64,000 bases of DNA from Candidatus Marimicrobium litorale (GTDB lineage: Bacteria; Pseudomonadota; Gammaproteobacteria; Pseudomonadales; Halieaceae): contig NZ_SHNO01000001.1 of NCBI RefSeq assembly GCF_026262645.1, positions 2,046,001 through 2,110,000 on the forward strand, in the 5' to 3' direction. The number at the start of each line of letters is the position of its first letter. The first letter of the stretch is position 1. Below, piece after piece: positions 8,008 to 16,889 of the stretch. The position numbers were made by a program, and so were the translations under genes. The notes beneath the pieces were generated by a model, which was given only the letters and a program-made list of their open reading frames with translations, was not told the DNA's origin and did not search any database.

Positions 8008-9267
8008 ATGCAAGCGCAAATAGGATCATCAAATCAAACCAGCGATTGGTTTTACGAGTCGGCCAGAGCACGTCCACTCCTGGACAAGACACAGGAGCAG
8101 GACACAGACTCGGATAAGTGGAGGGCGTTGTACGCGATTTTCAATCTCATTACCAAAGATCCTGCCGGCCAAAGTCTGCTGCAGTCCTGGGCTAGCAATC
8201 TCGTCAACAATCCGCCGGATCTCGTTGTGATGCCTGAGCGCAAGCACTATTTCGCTCTGCGCAGGGAGCACAAGCCGATTCTTGAAGGTGCAGAAAACAC
8301 CGCGCTGCTAGAACAGATTGCGCAGGGCAAACTGGAAGCACTGCAGAGCGCTGCCAGCCAGAAACGGCTGCTGTCCGGTTCTCTCTTGCCCATCGGCTTC
8401 GCCAAAATTCTACTGCGAGACGCTGACTCCAATGAGGTGGGCGCCGCACTCGCAGACTGGCTAACCAGCTGGATCGACCCGCCTTCCGCACGAGACAGCC
8501 TTACGCCAGACAATGAGGATGCGGTCAGGACACTGCTGGAGGCCTACTTTGAGGCACGTTCACGCTTGGTTAATCATAACTTACGCCTTGTTTTCTCCGT
8601 GGCGCGAAAGCTGGAGGGGCGACAATCCTTCGAAGACCTGGCACAGGATGGTTTCATCGGTCTCATTCGCGCGGCTGAAAAATACAATTGTGAAACAGGG
8701 CACCGGTTCAGCACCTACGCCTATAATTGGATTATGCAATCGTGCAGAAGGGGCAACGATGATATGGGTGCAATCATCCGATTTCCGCCCAACATCAAGC
8801 AGCAGCTGACTGCCATCATTCGAGAGCGAGCAGAATTCACCCAAAAGCACGGTACTCAGCCGACACGAAAGCAGCTAGCCGAGCGCCTAGACCTCGAGAC
8901 AGGCCCTTTGGATGCCATTATGGACCTGGGCAATTTGTCGGTGTCGATGGCCCAACCCATCGGTGGCGAAGACAGCAGCCTCACACTGGAAAACACGCTG
9001 GTTAGCAGCACATACGACGACCCGGACAGCGACTGCCACAACGCTGATCTGAGAGCTCTCCTCCTGTCGAGACTGGCAACCCTTAACGCGCTGGAACAAA
9101 AAGTCGTAACACGGCGCTGGGGACTCGACGACGCACCCGGCTCTACGCGAAAGGAAGTTGCTGCACAACTTGAGGTGTCGACCGAGTGGATTCGTCAGGT
9201 GGAAATTGGCGCGCTGGAGAAACTGCAATCAGACTCACTACTCAGGGAGGCTAATCGCGACTTGTGA
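8008..9267 (+). CDS. sigma-70 family RNA polymerase sigma factor, atypical N-terminus
   Basis: A 419-residue protein. Region 2 spans about residues 187-250 (LVNHNLRLVFSVARKL, then EDLAQDGFIGLIRAAEKY and FSTYAYNWIMQ). A region 3-like helix pair follows, with RFPPNIKQQ. Region 4 is at about 359-407, with the helix-turn-helix STRKEVAAQLEVSTEWIRQVE. The first 180 residues contain no obvious region 1.1 and only a weak region 1.2-like helix, so this is neither RpoD nor a two-domain ECF factor. It is divergent from the flavin reductase gene and convergent with the iron-sulfur photolyase gene. This location suggests it drives a light or oxidative stress regulon. No anti-sigma gene is adjacent. Confidence 0.85.
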   Translation: MQAQIGSSNQTSDWFYESARARPLLDKTQEQDTDSDKWRALYAIFNLITKDPAGQSLLQSWASNLVNNPPDLVVMPERKHYFALRREHKPILEGAENTALLEQIAQGKLEALQSAASQKRLLSGSLLPIGFAKILLRDADSNEVGAALADWLTSWIDPPSARDSLTPDNEDAVRTLLEAYFEARSRLVNHNLRLVFSVARKLEGRQSFEDLAQDGFIGLIRAAEKYNCETGHRFSTYAYNWIMQSCRRGNDDMGAIIRFPPNIKQQLTAIIRERAEFTQKHGTQPTRKQLAERLDLETGPLDAIMDLGNLSVSMAQPIGGEDSSLTLENTLVSSTYDDPDSDCHNADLRALLLSRLATLNALEQKVVTRRWGLDDAPGSTRKEVAAQLEVSTEWIRQVEIGALEKLQSDSLLREANRDL

Positions 9268-9275
9268 ATTACGCC

Positions 9276-9298
9276 ACGAGCGCGCTCGTTTCTTCTTC
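9276..9298 (+). terminator. terminator of the sigma factor gene
   Basis: The perfect palindrome ACGAGCGCGCTCGT (9276-9289) starts nine bases after the sigma gene stop and is followed by TTCTTCTTC. This fits an intrinsic terminator on the plus strand, with a rather short loop. Confidence 0.6.
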
Positions 9299-9302
9299 AC
9301 CT

Positions 9303-9335
9303 CAAAAACGGCGCTAGCTTTGCAGCTGCGCCGTT
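9303..9335 (-). terminator. terminator of the photolyase operon, overlapping its stop codon
   Basis: AACGGCGC (9307-9314) and GCGCCGTT (9328-9335) form an eight-base-pair stem with a 13-base loop. On the minus strand the stem is followed by a run of T. The photolyase stop codon (9314-9316) lies within the hairpin, so the last codons also encode the terminator. Confidence 0.75.
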
Positions 9336-10843
9336 ACCGTTTCCGCCCATTCAAGAATCGCAACCTGCTCTTCTTCCGGTTTGCGCTGCCAGTTTCGTAA
9401 CGACAGCTTCATGCGGGGATTTAAGTCCCACTGGGCACTGTGCTTGTGGAGGAAACGCCAATAGAGGCTGTTGTAGGGGCACGCATCATCGCCTGTCACC
9501 TTCGCTGGCGAGTAGCGACACTGCTTACAGTGATCGCCCTGACGTTGAATATATTTGCCACTGGCAGCATACGGTTTACTGGCCATAATTCCACCGTCAG
9601 CATGCAGTGCCATACCGAGCGTGTTAGGCAACTCCACCCACTCAAAGGCATCCACGTAAACACCCAGATACCAATCACAGACCTGACCGATATCGATACC
9701 TGTTAACAGGCAAAAGTTGCCGATAACCATAAGACGCTGTATGTGATGCGCGTATCCCAGGTCCAGACTTTGACCAATAGCACGTGACAGACAGCGCATA
9801 TCTGTTTCGCCGGTCCAGAAAAAATCCGGCAGTGGCGCAACTGCGTCCAGTCGATTCAAGTTGGCGTAATCGGGCATCTGCAGCCAATACATGCCTCTAA
9901 CATACTCTCGCCACCCTGCCACCTGACGAATAAACCCTTCAGCCGCAGCCAAGTCACATTTTCCAGCGCGATACTCTTCCTCAACCGATCGACAAACAGC
10001 AAGTGGCTCGAGTAGGCCTATATTCAGATACATAGAAATACGAGCATGGAACAACCACGGTGACGCCTCTGCCAATGCGTCCTGAAAGCGGCCAAATGAG
10101 GGTAGGCAATACTCCAGAAACCATCGAAACTGCTTCTCCGCTCCCTGCCGAGTCGTAGCAAACTGAAAATGCTCCAACTGTCCCGGATTGTCGGGAAATT
10201 TTGACTGCACCAGGCTTATTACCTCTGCGGTTATCGCGTCTGGCTCCAGCAAAGGGGGCTCAGGCACCTCGGCTTTGCCGCGCCACCCCTCCCGGTTTTC
10301 CGCATCGAAGTTCCAACGGTCTCCCTCCGGAGACCCATCGCTCTGCAGGAGCAACTGGTACGTCCGGCGTACCTCGCGATAAAAATACTCCATGCGAAAG
10401 GTTTTACGACCATCTGCCCACTCATTGAAAGCCGAGTGATCAACCAGAAAACTGTCATCTTTTACCCATTCAAAATCACACGGGAGGTTCCACGATCCAA
10501 TCGCCGCCTGGAGGCGGTATTCACCGGCTTCAGTACACAGCACCTTCCCGGCGTCGCATTGCTCCAGAGCAAGCATTACCGCCGCATATAAGGAGGGTAG
10601 GCCTGTCTCGTAGGGAACATAAATAACTTCGAAACCCGCCTCGCGTAATTCAGCGCAGAAATGTCGCATGGCCGAAAAGATGAGGGCAATCTTGTGCTGG
10701 TTATGGCGAACGTAATTTGCCTCTTCAGCCACCTCGGCCATCACGATCACGTCGCGGCCGGGCTCCGCCTCCGCCAGGGCACCGCGCCTGGGCGTCAGCT
10801 GGTCTCCCAGAACCAGTATCAGGCGTTTACTCTCTATACTCAT
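9314..10843 (-). CDS. iron-sulfur bacterial cryptochrome/(6-4) photolyase (FeS-BCP, PhrB type)
   Basis: A 509-residue protein starting at ATG 10843, nine bases after AAGGAG. An ATG at 10849 is the alternative. The N-terminal alpha/beta antenna domain begins LILVLGDQLT. The helical FAD domain contains WREYVRGMYW and the DWYLGVYVDAFEWVELPNT segment. Cysteines C351, C439, C442 and C455 each sit one residue after the four [4Fe-4S] ligands of Agrobacterium PhrB (350, 438, 441, 454), so the cluster should be intact. Family members repair (6-4) photoproducts with light or act as photoreceptors. It is downstream of the SDR and small-protein genes in one minus-strand run. The total length also matches PhrB (507). 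Repair activity is more likely than pure signalling but is not proven by sequence. Confidence 0.93.
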   Translation of the reverse strand: MSIESKRLILVLGDQLTPRRGALAEAEPGRDVIVMAEVAEEANYVRHNQHKIALIFSAMRHFCAELREAGFEVIYVPYETGLPSLYAAVMLALEQCDAGKVLCTEAGEYRLQAAIGSWNLPCDFEWVKDDSFLVDHSAFNEWADGRKTFRMEYFYREVRRTYQLLLQSDGSPEGDRWNFDAENREGWRGKAEVPEPPLLEPDAITAEVISLVQSKFPDNPGQLEHFQFATTRQGAEKQFRWFLEYCLPSFGRFQDALAEASPWLFHARISMYLNIGLLEPLAVCRSVEEEYRAGKCDLAAAEGFIRQVAGWREYVRGMYWLQMPDYANLNRLDAVAPLPDFFWTGETDMRCLSRAIGQSLDLGYAHHIQRLMVIGNFCLLTGIDIGQVCDWYLGVYVDAFEWVELPNTLGMALHADGGIMASKPYAASGKYIQRQGDHCKQCRYSPAKVTGDDACPYNSLYWRFLHKHSAQWDLNPRMKLSLRNWQRKPEEEQVAILEWAETVTAQLQS

Positions 10844-10925
10844 GACCATACTCTCCTTTTTGAACGTACGGCGGGATGTTTCCTGAGCCGATTGCCTCCG
10901 GGGCGCCACTCAAGCCCACCGCCTG

Positions 10926-11669
10926 TTACCAGGGAATAGATTTACCCTGCCAGTCGAGAAAAGTGCCAGAGTCCGAGGCGTCCAGATCTCCAATCACCTT
11001 GAGAAGGGCTGCCGCACACTCCGCTGGCTGCAGCACTCTGTTGGGGTAGTTTGCAGAGACAAAGGGTGCCGAGAGACGTGAGTCGACGGTGCCTGGATGA
11101 AGCGCTACGACAATTGTTTCCCGGTGTGAAATCGACCACTCCCGCGCAATCGTCCGCAGGAGCATGTTTTGCGCCGCCTTTGATGCACGGTAGCTATACC
11201 AACCGCCCAACTGATTGTCACTGATACTGCCTACCCTCGCCGAAAGCGAAGCAAAGATGCCCGGTTGTCCTTTACGCAACAGCGGACTGAACGCATCAGC
11301 CAGCAGCGCAGGAAACAATGCATTGATCTGAAAAGCCTGGAGTGCAGGCGCGGTGTCGATATCTCTCAAGCGCTTCTCTGGCAGGTACTTATCCCAGTGC
11401 AACACACCCACGGTATTTATCAGCATCTGCACACACTGCACTCTCTCTTCCAGTGCCAGAGCCGCCGCCACAATGCTGTCAGGCTCTAATGCATCGACGA
11501 AGAGCGGGACAACCCGTTCGTCATCCCACGGTTCGACATGTCGTCCCAACAGGGCGACGCTCCGAGTGTTTTCGAGCGCCAACAATGCCTCACACAACGC
11601 GTTACCGACCGCTCCGTTACCCACGACCACCGCACAGAAATTATCACTTTGAAGAGGGCCTTTTGCCAT
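10926..11669 (-). CDS. short-chain dehydrogenase/reductase of the photolyase cluster
   Basis: A 247-residue SDR. The dinucleotide loop is VVGNGAVGNA near residues 14-24. The INTVGVLH strand, the catalytic Ser region SLSARVGSIS and the YSYRASKAA motif (YxxxK) are all present. I place the start at ATG 11669, five bases after the preceding gene's stop. A GTG at 11708 would overlap that gene by 34 bases. It most resembles the CsgA-like SDRs found near photolyases in marine bacteria, whose substrate is unknown. The gap to the photolyase start is 82 bases, compatible with co-transcription. Confidence 0.85.
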   Translation of the reverse strand: MAKGPLQSDNFCAVVVGNGAVGNALCEALLALENTRSVALLGRHVEPWDDERVVPLFVDALEPDSIVAAALALEERVQCVQMLINTVGVLHWDKYLPEKRLRDIDTAPALQAFQINALFPALLADAFSPLLRKGQPGIFASLSARVGSISDNQLGGWYSYRASKAAQNMLLRTIAREWSISHRETIVVALHPGTVDSRLSAPFVSANYPNRVLQPAECAAALLKVIGDLDASDSGTFLDWQGKSIPW

Positions 11670-11674
11670 CAGTT

Positions 11675-11896
11675 CTATCGCCGGTGTTTGAGCCAGCGCC
11701 CGATCCACCCGAACCGTTCGGGAGCCTGGGGCTCGCGGTGAGTGTCTGGCACGCCATGCTTGCTATACCACTCTTCCCATTCGTAGGGCGTCAGCGTCTT
11801 GGGTACCGTGTTGTTGAGCGCTCGATCCAATGATTTCGCTTGGAGGCTATTACCACCGCCAACGTCACCCTCGTCCTCTGTCACATTATTTTTCAT
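11675..11896 (-). CDS. small soluble protein with LTPYEWEEWY motif, photolyase cluster
   Basis: A 73-residue protein from ATG 11896. An acidic N-terminal half is followed by a compact segment with LTPYEWEEWYSKHGVP and a basic tryptophan-containing tail (GWIGRWLKHRR). The frame stays open upstream to 12031, but those residues are cysteine-rich and unlike a protein start. No clear ribosome site precedes either start. It lies just ahead of the SDR and photolyase genes on the same strand and is probably their first operon gene. I do not recognise a function. The dense aromatic and charged motif suggests real selection. Confidence 0.55.
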   Translation of the reverse strand: MKNNVTEDEGDVGGGNSLQAKSLDRALNNTVPKTLTPYEWEEWYSKHGVPDTHREPQAPERFGWIGRWLKHRR

Positions 11897-12169
11897 GATG
11901 GCAATGGAGTGTGCATAACAAAGGTATACGCGCGTTTCAGGTGGCAGATCATTAAAACCGCACGTTAGACGGCAAAATCCAAATTGCGGGCTCACCGCGT
12001 ATATCCCGGTACAGTTTCGAGCCTTAGCCACTCTAGGTCACGCGCCACATGTCGATACCACGACTCACGTGCAGCAGGCGCCACATCCGCTGCAGATCCT
12101 TCTGTTGGCGGTGGCAGCACTCTCACCATGCAGCTCATTTTTATGGTCTGAAAAAATAGGAAAACAGCG

Positions 12170-12994
12170 ATGCCAGAAGGACCCGAAATCAGGCGCGCAG
12201 CAGACGCGCTGGCCCGCGCTCTGGAAGGCAGACGCATTGAGACGGTGCGTTTTGGCAAAGCCAAGCTGTCCCGTTATGCCCGGTCTCTAAGCGGATACCG
12301 TGTGCAACAGATCGAAACCCGCGGCAAGGCCATGCTCACCCATTTCGAGCATGGTCTGACTATTTATTCGCACAATCAGTTGTACGGTATCTGGAAAATT
12401 ATCAAGGGTCACACACTGCCTGAAAGCGGCCGCTCCGTGAGATTACTCCTACAGACGGAAAGCCATAGCGCGATACTATACAGCGCTTCTGACATCAGTG
12501 TCTGGCCTACCGAGGCACTTACGGAGCACCCCTTTCTCGCAAAGGTTGGTCCCGACATCATGGCGCCCGAGCTGCATTGGCGCGATATTGCAGCCAGGCT
12601 GAACGAAAAGCGCTTCGTCAAACGCAGTGTTGCAACCCTCTATCTGGATCAGGCTTTTCTGGCTGGCAACGGTAACTACCTGCGCTCCGAGATCCTGCAC
12701 GACGCTCGCATTAATCCCCGGGCACGCCCGGCCGACCTAAGCCGGGCGGACATTGGCCGACTGGCTCGCAGCACACTCACAATCAGCCGCAGAAGCTATG
12801 ATACAGGCGGGATAACGCTGACGCCGCGCTTGGCGGGTGCCCTAAAAAAACAGGGGCTGAAACGTTCTTTCCGCAGATTTTACGTATTTGGGCGGGCTGA
12901 CCGACCCTGCTTCCACTGCGGAGAAGTCATTAAACGCGAGGAAATCGCCGGCAGACGACTCTATCACTGCTTGCAGTGCCAGCAGGCCGCATAA
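12170..12994 (+). CDS. nei: endonuclease VIII (Fpg/Nei DNA glycosylase)
   Basis: A 274-residue base-excision repair glycosylase/AP lyase acting on oxidised pyrimidines. It begins MPEGPEIRRAAD, with the catalytic Pro2-Glu3 pair of the family. PEGPEI is the Nei variant, while Fpg usually reads PELPEV. A GKAML segment near residue 52 supplies the conserved lysine. The helix-two-turn-helix domain contains GNGNYLRSEIL, and the C-terminal zinc finger has four cysteines in CxxC and CLQC pairs (near residues 246-271). AGGA precedes the ATG by eight bases. It is divergent from the photolyase operon, which gives a cluster covering light-driven and oxidative DNA repair. Confidence 0.93.
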   Translation: MPEGPEIRRAADALARALEGRRIETVRFGKAKLSRYARSLSGYRVQQIETRGKAMLTHFEHGLTIYSHNQLYGIWKIIKGHTLPESGRSVRLLLQTESHSAILYSASDISVWPTEALTEHPFLAKVGPDIMAPELHWRDIAARLNEKRFVKRSVATLYLDQAFLAGNGNYLRSEILHDARINPRARPADLSRADIGRLARSTLTISRRSYDTGGITLTPRLAGALKKQGLKRSFRRFYVFGRADRPCFHCGEVIKREEIAGRRLYHCLQCQQAA

Positions 12995-13221
12995 TTTTCA
13001 GGCGCCCCTTGTGCGTTTGCATCCAGCCGGCTCGACGTTTGGGCACACAACGCGCCAGTGATGCCTGGCAGCAACAACGCCCGCATCCAATCCACTGAGG
13101 TCTCGCGCGACGTTACACAGCCGCAACAAACCGGTGTGCGCGAGCGACGCGGCGAACAGGCAAACCGTGTTCTGTTCGATCCCACCCTGAAGAGCGTCCA
13201 GACCTCCGCCTGCAACAGGCG

Positions 13222-14271
13222 CTATTGGAAGTGCTTGTTCAGCCAGGCGAGCAGATGCTGGTTGAACACATCTGGCTGCTCCTGCTGGACCCAATGACCT
13301 GCCTTGTCGATATTGTGCATTTCCAGCTGGCCGCAGCGTTTGTGCATGTCCGCCGCCATTTCCGGACGCAGCGCCGGATCGCGGTCGGCGGTGAGCATCA
13401 GGCAGGGAACGTGCAATGGCTGCACACCCACCTCTGGCCAGGCCTGTTTGTTGTAGTCAATATTACGGTACCAATTGATTCCGCCCCGAAAACCCGTCCG
13501 GGTATACGCATCTACGTAAGCGGCGAAGTGCGCATCACTGAGCAAGGGCTCACCCAACTCCGGCATATTTTGCACATCTTTAAAGGGGTTCATGTTGATT
13601 TTCCCCTCTACAACAACCGCTTCAATGAGTTCCTCCAGAGGCGGCGCTGTGCGCATGATCTTGGCCACGATGTCGCTCACGTGCGCATCCATGTAGGCTT
13701 CGGCGACGCCCTCCTGCTGAAACCAGGCCACGTACTGTCGTTCCACGTCCCCCTCGACCACCGCCAGGTGGGTCGCTACGTCGGGAAATGGCATATACGG
13801 CGTGCATCCCGCAGCGACACCCCGCACCCGGTCGGGATGCAATACAGCCGTAGCCCATGTAACGAAGCCGCCCCAATCGTGACCCACCATAACGGCCTGC
13901 TCCAAACCCAGCGAATCCAGCAGCGCCACGATATCACCGGTCAAATCATCCAACCGATAAGCGTCCACCGCTTGAGGGCATGAACTGCTGCCGTAACCGC
14001 GCATGTCGGGAGCAATCACACGGAATCCCGAAGCTGCCACGACCTCCAACTGACGGTGCCACCCCAGGGCAAGATCAGGAAAACCGTGACAAAACACAAC
14101 AGCAGGGCCTTCCCCGCCCTGGTAGGTATTCAGGTGAAACTCAGGGTCCCCTGCCCTGCCGGGCAGGTCCACGCGCACCTGTTTAATCAAAACGTCCACC
14201 GCGTGGTACCAGTTATACTCGACTCCATTGCGCCTACTCCCTGTCAGTTGATCGCTCTCATACTGTCGCAT
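13222..14271 (-). CDS. alpha/beta hydrolase, soluble epoxide hydrolase type
   Basis: A 349-residue alpha/beta hydrolase. HGFPD provides the oxyanion-side motif of epoxide hydrolases, and GHDWGG places the nucleophile at D132. The cap domain contains the two tyrosine-bearing segments expected for epoxide opening (around RTGFRGGINWYRN). The acid is the Asp in LTADRDPALRP, and the base is H in KAGHWVQQEQP near the C-terminus. The first 25 residues are atypical, so translation may begin later. Family members hydrolyse epoxides to diols in the cytoplasm, though some are dehalogenases with the same D nucleophile. It is divergent from the sterol desaturase gene. Confidence 0.9.
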   Translation of the reverse strand: MRQYESDQLTGSRRNGVEYNWYHAVDVLIKQVRVDLPGRAGDPEFHLNTYQGGEGPAVVFCHGFPDLALGWHRQLEVVAASGFRVIAPDMRGYGSSSCPQAVDAYRLDDLTGDIVALLDSLGLEQAVMVGHDWGGFVTWATAVLHPDRVRGVAAGCTPYMPFPDVATHLAVVEGDVERQYVAWFQQEGVAEAYMDAHVSDIVAKIMRTAPPLEELIEAVVVEGKINMNPFKDVQNMPELGEPLLSDAHFAAYVDAYTRTGFRGGINWYRNIDYNKQAWPEVGVQPLHVPCLMLTADRDPALRPEMAADMHKRCGQLEMHNIDKAGHWVQQEQPDVFNQHLLAWLNKHFQ

Positions 14272-14353
14272 ACTATGTTTATTGTCACGGCATATGCCAC
14301 CCCCTGCGAGACAGGGTCATCCGGCGACACAGCCGACAAGTGGAGGGTTTAGA

Positions 14354-15280
14354 TTGACAACAGAACAGCACCCCAGGCCCGCACCTCTGTTGTTTCGCTG
14401 GACCATTTTTCCCGTTGTTATGGGTACGGCCGTCTGGATTAGCTGGTGGCTCATGCAGAACGGCACAGAACCCGGACTTGCAATTTTAGGCCCCCAGTTC
14501 GGCGCCATTGTGATCGTTGCGGTTTTCGAGCATATCTACCCACATCATTTGCGCTGGAACATTTCCCGGGACGATGTGAGTGTCGACGCGAGACACGCGG
14601 TGTTTGTCGGCGTATTGCTGGCATTGCTTACACCGGTCGCCGTGTCCATCGGTGTTGTCATCGGCGGCGAGCTCTCCGATAGCATCGGAGCAGACTTGTG
14701 GCCCTCCGAGTGGCCACTGCTGGCACAGATATTCCTTGTCATGCTGGTGGGAGAGCTGCCAGGTTACTGGGTGCATCGCTTGCAGCACCAGTGGGATGGG
14801 CTGTGGCGATTTCACGCCGTCCATCACAGTGCTCCACGCCTTTACTGGCTGAACGCCGGACGTTTTCATCCAGCGGATTCCCTGATGACCTTTGTCCCCA
14901 GCTACCTGCTGCTGGTCAGTTTGGGCTGTGGCGAGATTATGCTGGCATACTTTGGTCTGATTTCGACCGTGCACGGGATTTTTCAGCACGCCAATATCCA
15001 ACTGCGGCTGGGGCCACTGAACTGGCTGTTCAGCATGGCGGAACTGCACCGATGGCACCACTCCAAGACAGTGTTCGAGGCCAACCACAACTACGGTCAG
15101 ACTATCAGCATCTGGGACTGGGTGTTCGGCACCCGTTATCTCCCAAATGACAAGGCGCCACCAGAGGATATTGGTATCGCTGATCTCGAGGCTTTCCCTA
15201 TGACCTGGTGGTCTCAGCTACTGTCGCCCTTCCGCTGGGCCAGCATCAAGCAAGCCAGTATCCGCAAGCCCTCCTCCTGA
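14354..15280 (+). CDS. sterol desaturase/fatty acid hydroxylase superfamily membrane protein
   Basis: About 308 residues if translation begins at TTG 14354, seven bases after GGAGG. The ATG at 14282 would add 24 residues with no ribosome site. Four to five membrane helices are visible. The di-iron histidine motifs are HRLQH, HAVHH, HGIFQH and HRWHH, the usual set for membrane hydroxylases and desaturases. They follow the GxxxGYWVHRLQH loop. Family members hydroxylate or desaturate fatty acids, sterols or carotenoids. The substrate is not shown by its neighbours. The GH29-like gene follows after 59 bases on the same strand. Confidence 0.88.
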   Translation: MTTEQHPRPAPLLFRWTIFPVVMGTAVWISWWLMQNGTEPGLAILGPQFGAIVIVAVFEHIYPHHLRWNISRDDVSVDARHAVFVGVLLALLTPVAVSIGVVIGGELSDSIGADLWPSEWPLLAQIFLVMLVGELPGYWVHRLQHQWDGLWRFHAVHHSAPRLYWLNAGRFHPADSLMTFVPSYLLLVSLGCGEIMLAYFGLISTVHGIFQHANIQLRLGPLNWLFSMAELHRWHHSKTVFEANHNYGQTISIWDWVFGTRYLPNDKAPPEDIGIADLEAFPMTWWSQLLSPFRWASIKQASIRKPSS

Positions 15281-15339
15281 CACCCGACCGCATTTATGCT
15301 GGAAGACTATGACCGTGCAAAAGGCAACAAGGAATACTC

Positions 15340-16845
15340 ATGAGAAAGACACGGTTCCATAGGCTATTTACCCACCTCACTGCCATGCTGCTCGCATTGC
15401 TGGTGGGTTGTAGCGACCCGACCAGCAATAACACACTGCAACGCTCGAGAAACATACCTGCCTGGTTCGACGAAGCCAAACTGGGCATATTCATTCACTG
15501 GGGCCCCGCCTCCGTGCCCGGCTACGCACACGGTGGCGCACTGCAGCCTGGCGAGCTGGAAGACATCATGTTTGGGGAATCCGAGCGCAAGGAGATGCCC
15601 TATGCAGAGTGGTACCTGAACGCCATGAATTACCCTGATACGGAGACAGCCCGCTACCACGCAGAGAAGTATGGCACGGCACCCTATGACAACTTCATTC
15701 CAACATTCGAACAGCGAGTGGCTGCAGACTGGAATCCTGCCGCCTGGGCAGAGCTGTTTGAACGTGCGGGAGCCCGTTACGTGGTGCTGGTAACCAAGCA
15801 CCACGACGGCTACACGCTCTGGCCCAGCGAGACAGAGAACCCGCATCGGGGACACTGGAGCTCATCACGTGACATGGTTGGCGAGCTGGCCGATGCCGTG
15901 CGCGCCCGCGGCATGCGCTTTGGCACCTATTACTCCACAGGGCTGGACTGGACATTCCAACTGGTGACCGAGGGCGACCGAATACAGGATATTCTTATGA
16001 GCGCCCCCAACAGTCAGGAGTACGCCGATTACGTGCATGCGCATATGTCAGAGCTTATAGATCGCTATAGTCCAGACGTGCTCTGGGCTGACATTGGCTA
16101 CCCCTCCAGCGGCCGCCGGGACGAACTGATGGAGTACTATTTCAATGAGGTACCCGAGGGCACTGTGAATGACCGCTGGGGGGCAGTCGACACGCTTGGA
16201 CAATGGGCGCAGATCCCGGGAGCCATCTGGGTAATGAAAACCCTGGGGCGGATAATGATGTCAGACCAGGCCGACAACCTGCAGGATGATCCGGCCCGCT
16301 ACGGTTTTAAAACCGCGGAATACGACAGCTTCAATGGGGTAGCACCCTTTAAGTGGGAAACCACACGCGGGCTGGGCGCATCTTTCGCATACAACCGCAA
16401 CGAGACAGCGACTGACATGCTGTCCGGTGCCGCCTTGATCACGTTCCTCATAGACTCGGTGGCCAAGAACGGTAATGTGTTGATCAATGTTGGGCCGGAC
16501 AGTTACGGCCATATTCCCCTCATCCAGCAAGCCCCGCTGCTGCAACTGGGCGACTGGCTGTCAGTCAACGGCGAAGCGATTTATAACACGAAGCCGTGGC
16601 AACGCGCTGCTAATCTCGAGGGCCGCGCACTGCATTACACGCATCGGGAAAACGTCCTCTATGCGATTGTAAGCGGCCCCGTCGGTACACGCTTCACAGT
16701 AGAGGACCCGAACATTCCCTGGGAGTCGCTATCCGTACTCGGAGCTGAGGTGGTATCCAGTGAAAAGAGGGACGGCTTGCTGACAATCACGCTAACGCAG
16801 ACGACAAGCCCAACGGCCACCGTGGTGCGATACCAGCTGCCCTGA
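15340..16845 (+). CDS. GH29 alpha-L-fucosidase-like lipoprotein
   Basis: A 501-residue protein with a lipoprotein signal (lipobox LVGC, cysteine near residue 24), so it should be anchored in an outer or inner membrane leaflet. The GH29 barrel begins WFDEAKLGIFIHWGPASVPGYA. VTKHHDGYTLWPS carries the conserved HHDG. LWADIGYPS is the position of the nucleophile Asp in the family's WxD motif. The C-terminal beta domain follows from about residue 400. The activity is release of alpha-L-fucose from glycans. Acid/base residues cannot be assigned confidently. It may help process fucosylated algal polysaccharides. Confidence 0.88.
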   Translation: MRKTRFHRLFTHLTAMLLALLVGCSDPTSNNTLQRSRNIPAWFDEAKLGIFIHWGPASVPGYAHGGALQPGELEDIMFGESERKEMPYAEWYLNAMNYPDTETARYHAEKYGTAPYDNFIPTFEQRVAADWNPAAWAELFERAGARYVVLVTKHHDGYTLWPSETENPHRGHWSSSRDMVGELADAVRARGMRFGTYYSTGLDWTFQLVTEGDRIQDILMSAPNSQEYADYVHAHMSELIDRYSPDVLWADIGYPSSGRRDELMEYYFNEVPEGTVNDRWGAVDTLGQWAQIPGAIWVMKTLGRIMMSDQADNLQDDPARYGFKTAEYDSFNGVAPFKWETTRGLGASFAYNRNETATDMLSGAALITFLIDSVAKNGNVLINVGPDSYGHIPLIQQAPLLQLGDWLSVNGEAIYNTKPWQRAANLEGRALHYTHRENVLYAIVSGPVGTRFTVEDPNIPWESLSVLGAEVVSSEKRDGLLTITLTQTTSPTATVVRYQLP

Positions 16846-16889
16846 GCCGGGATTACGTTAACACCACTCATGCGTTGCTCAATACGCGG

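Noticed and set aside
14486-15088. 200-codon minus-strand frame in the sterol desaturase gene
   Set aside because: It mirrors the desaturase codons, and the His motifs of the plus-strand protein are decisive.
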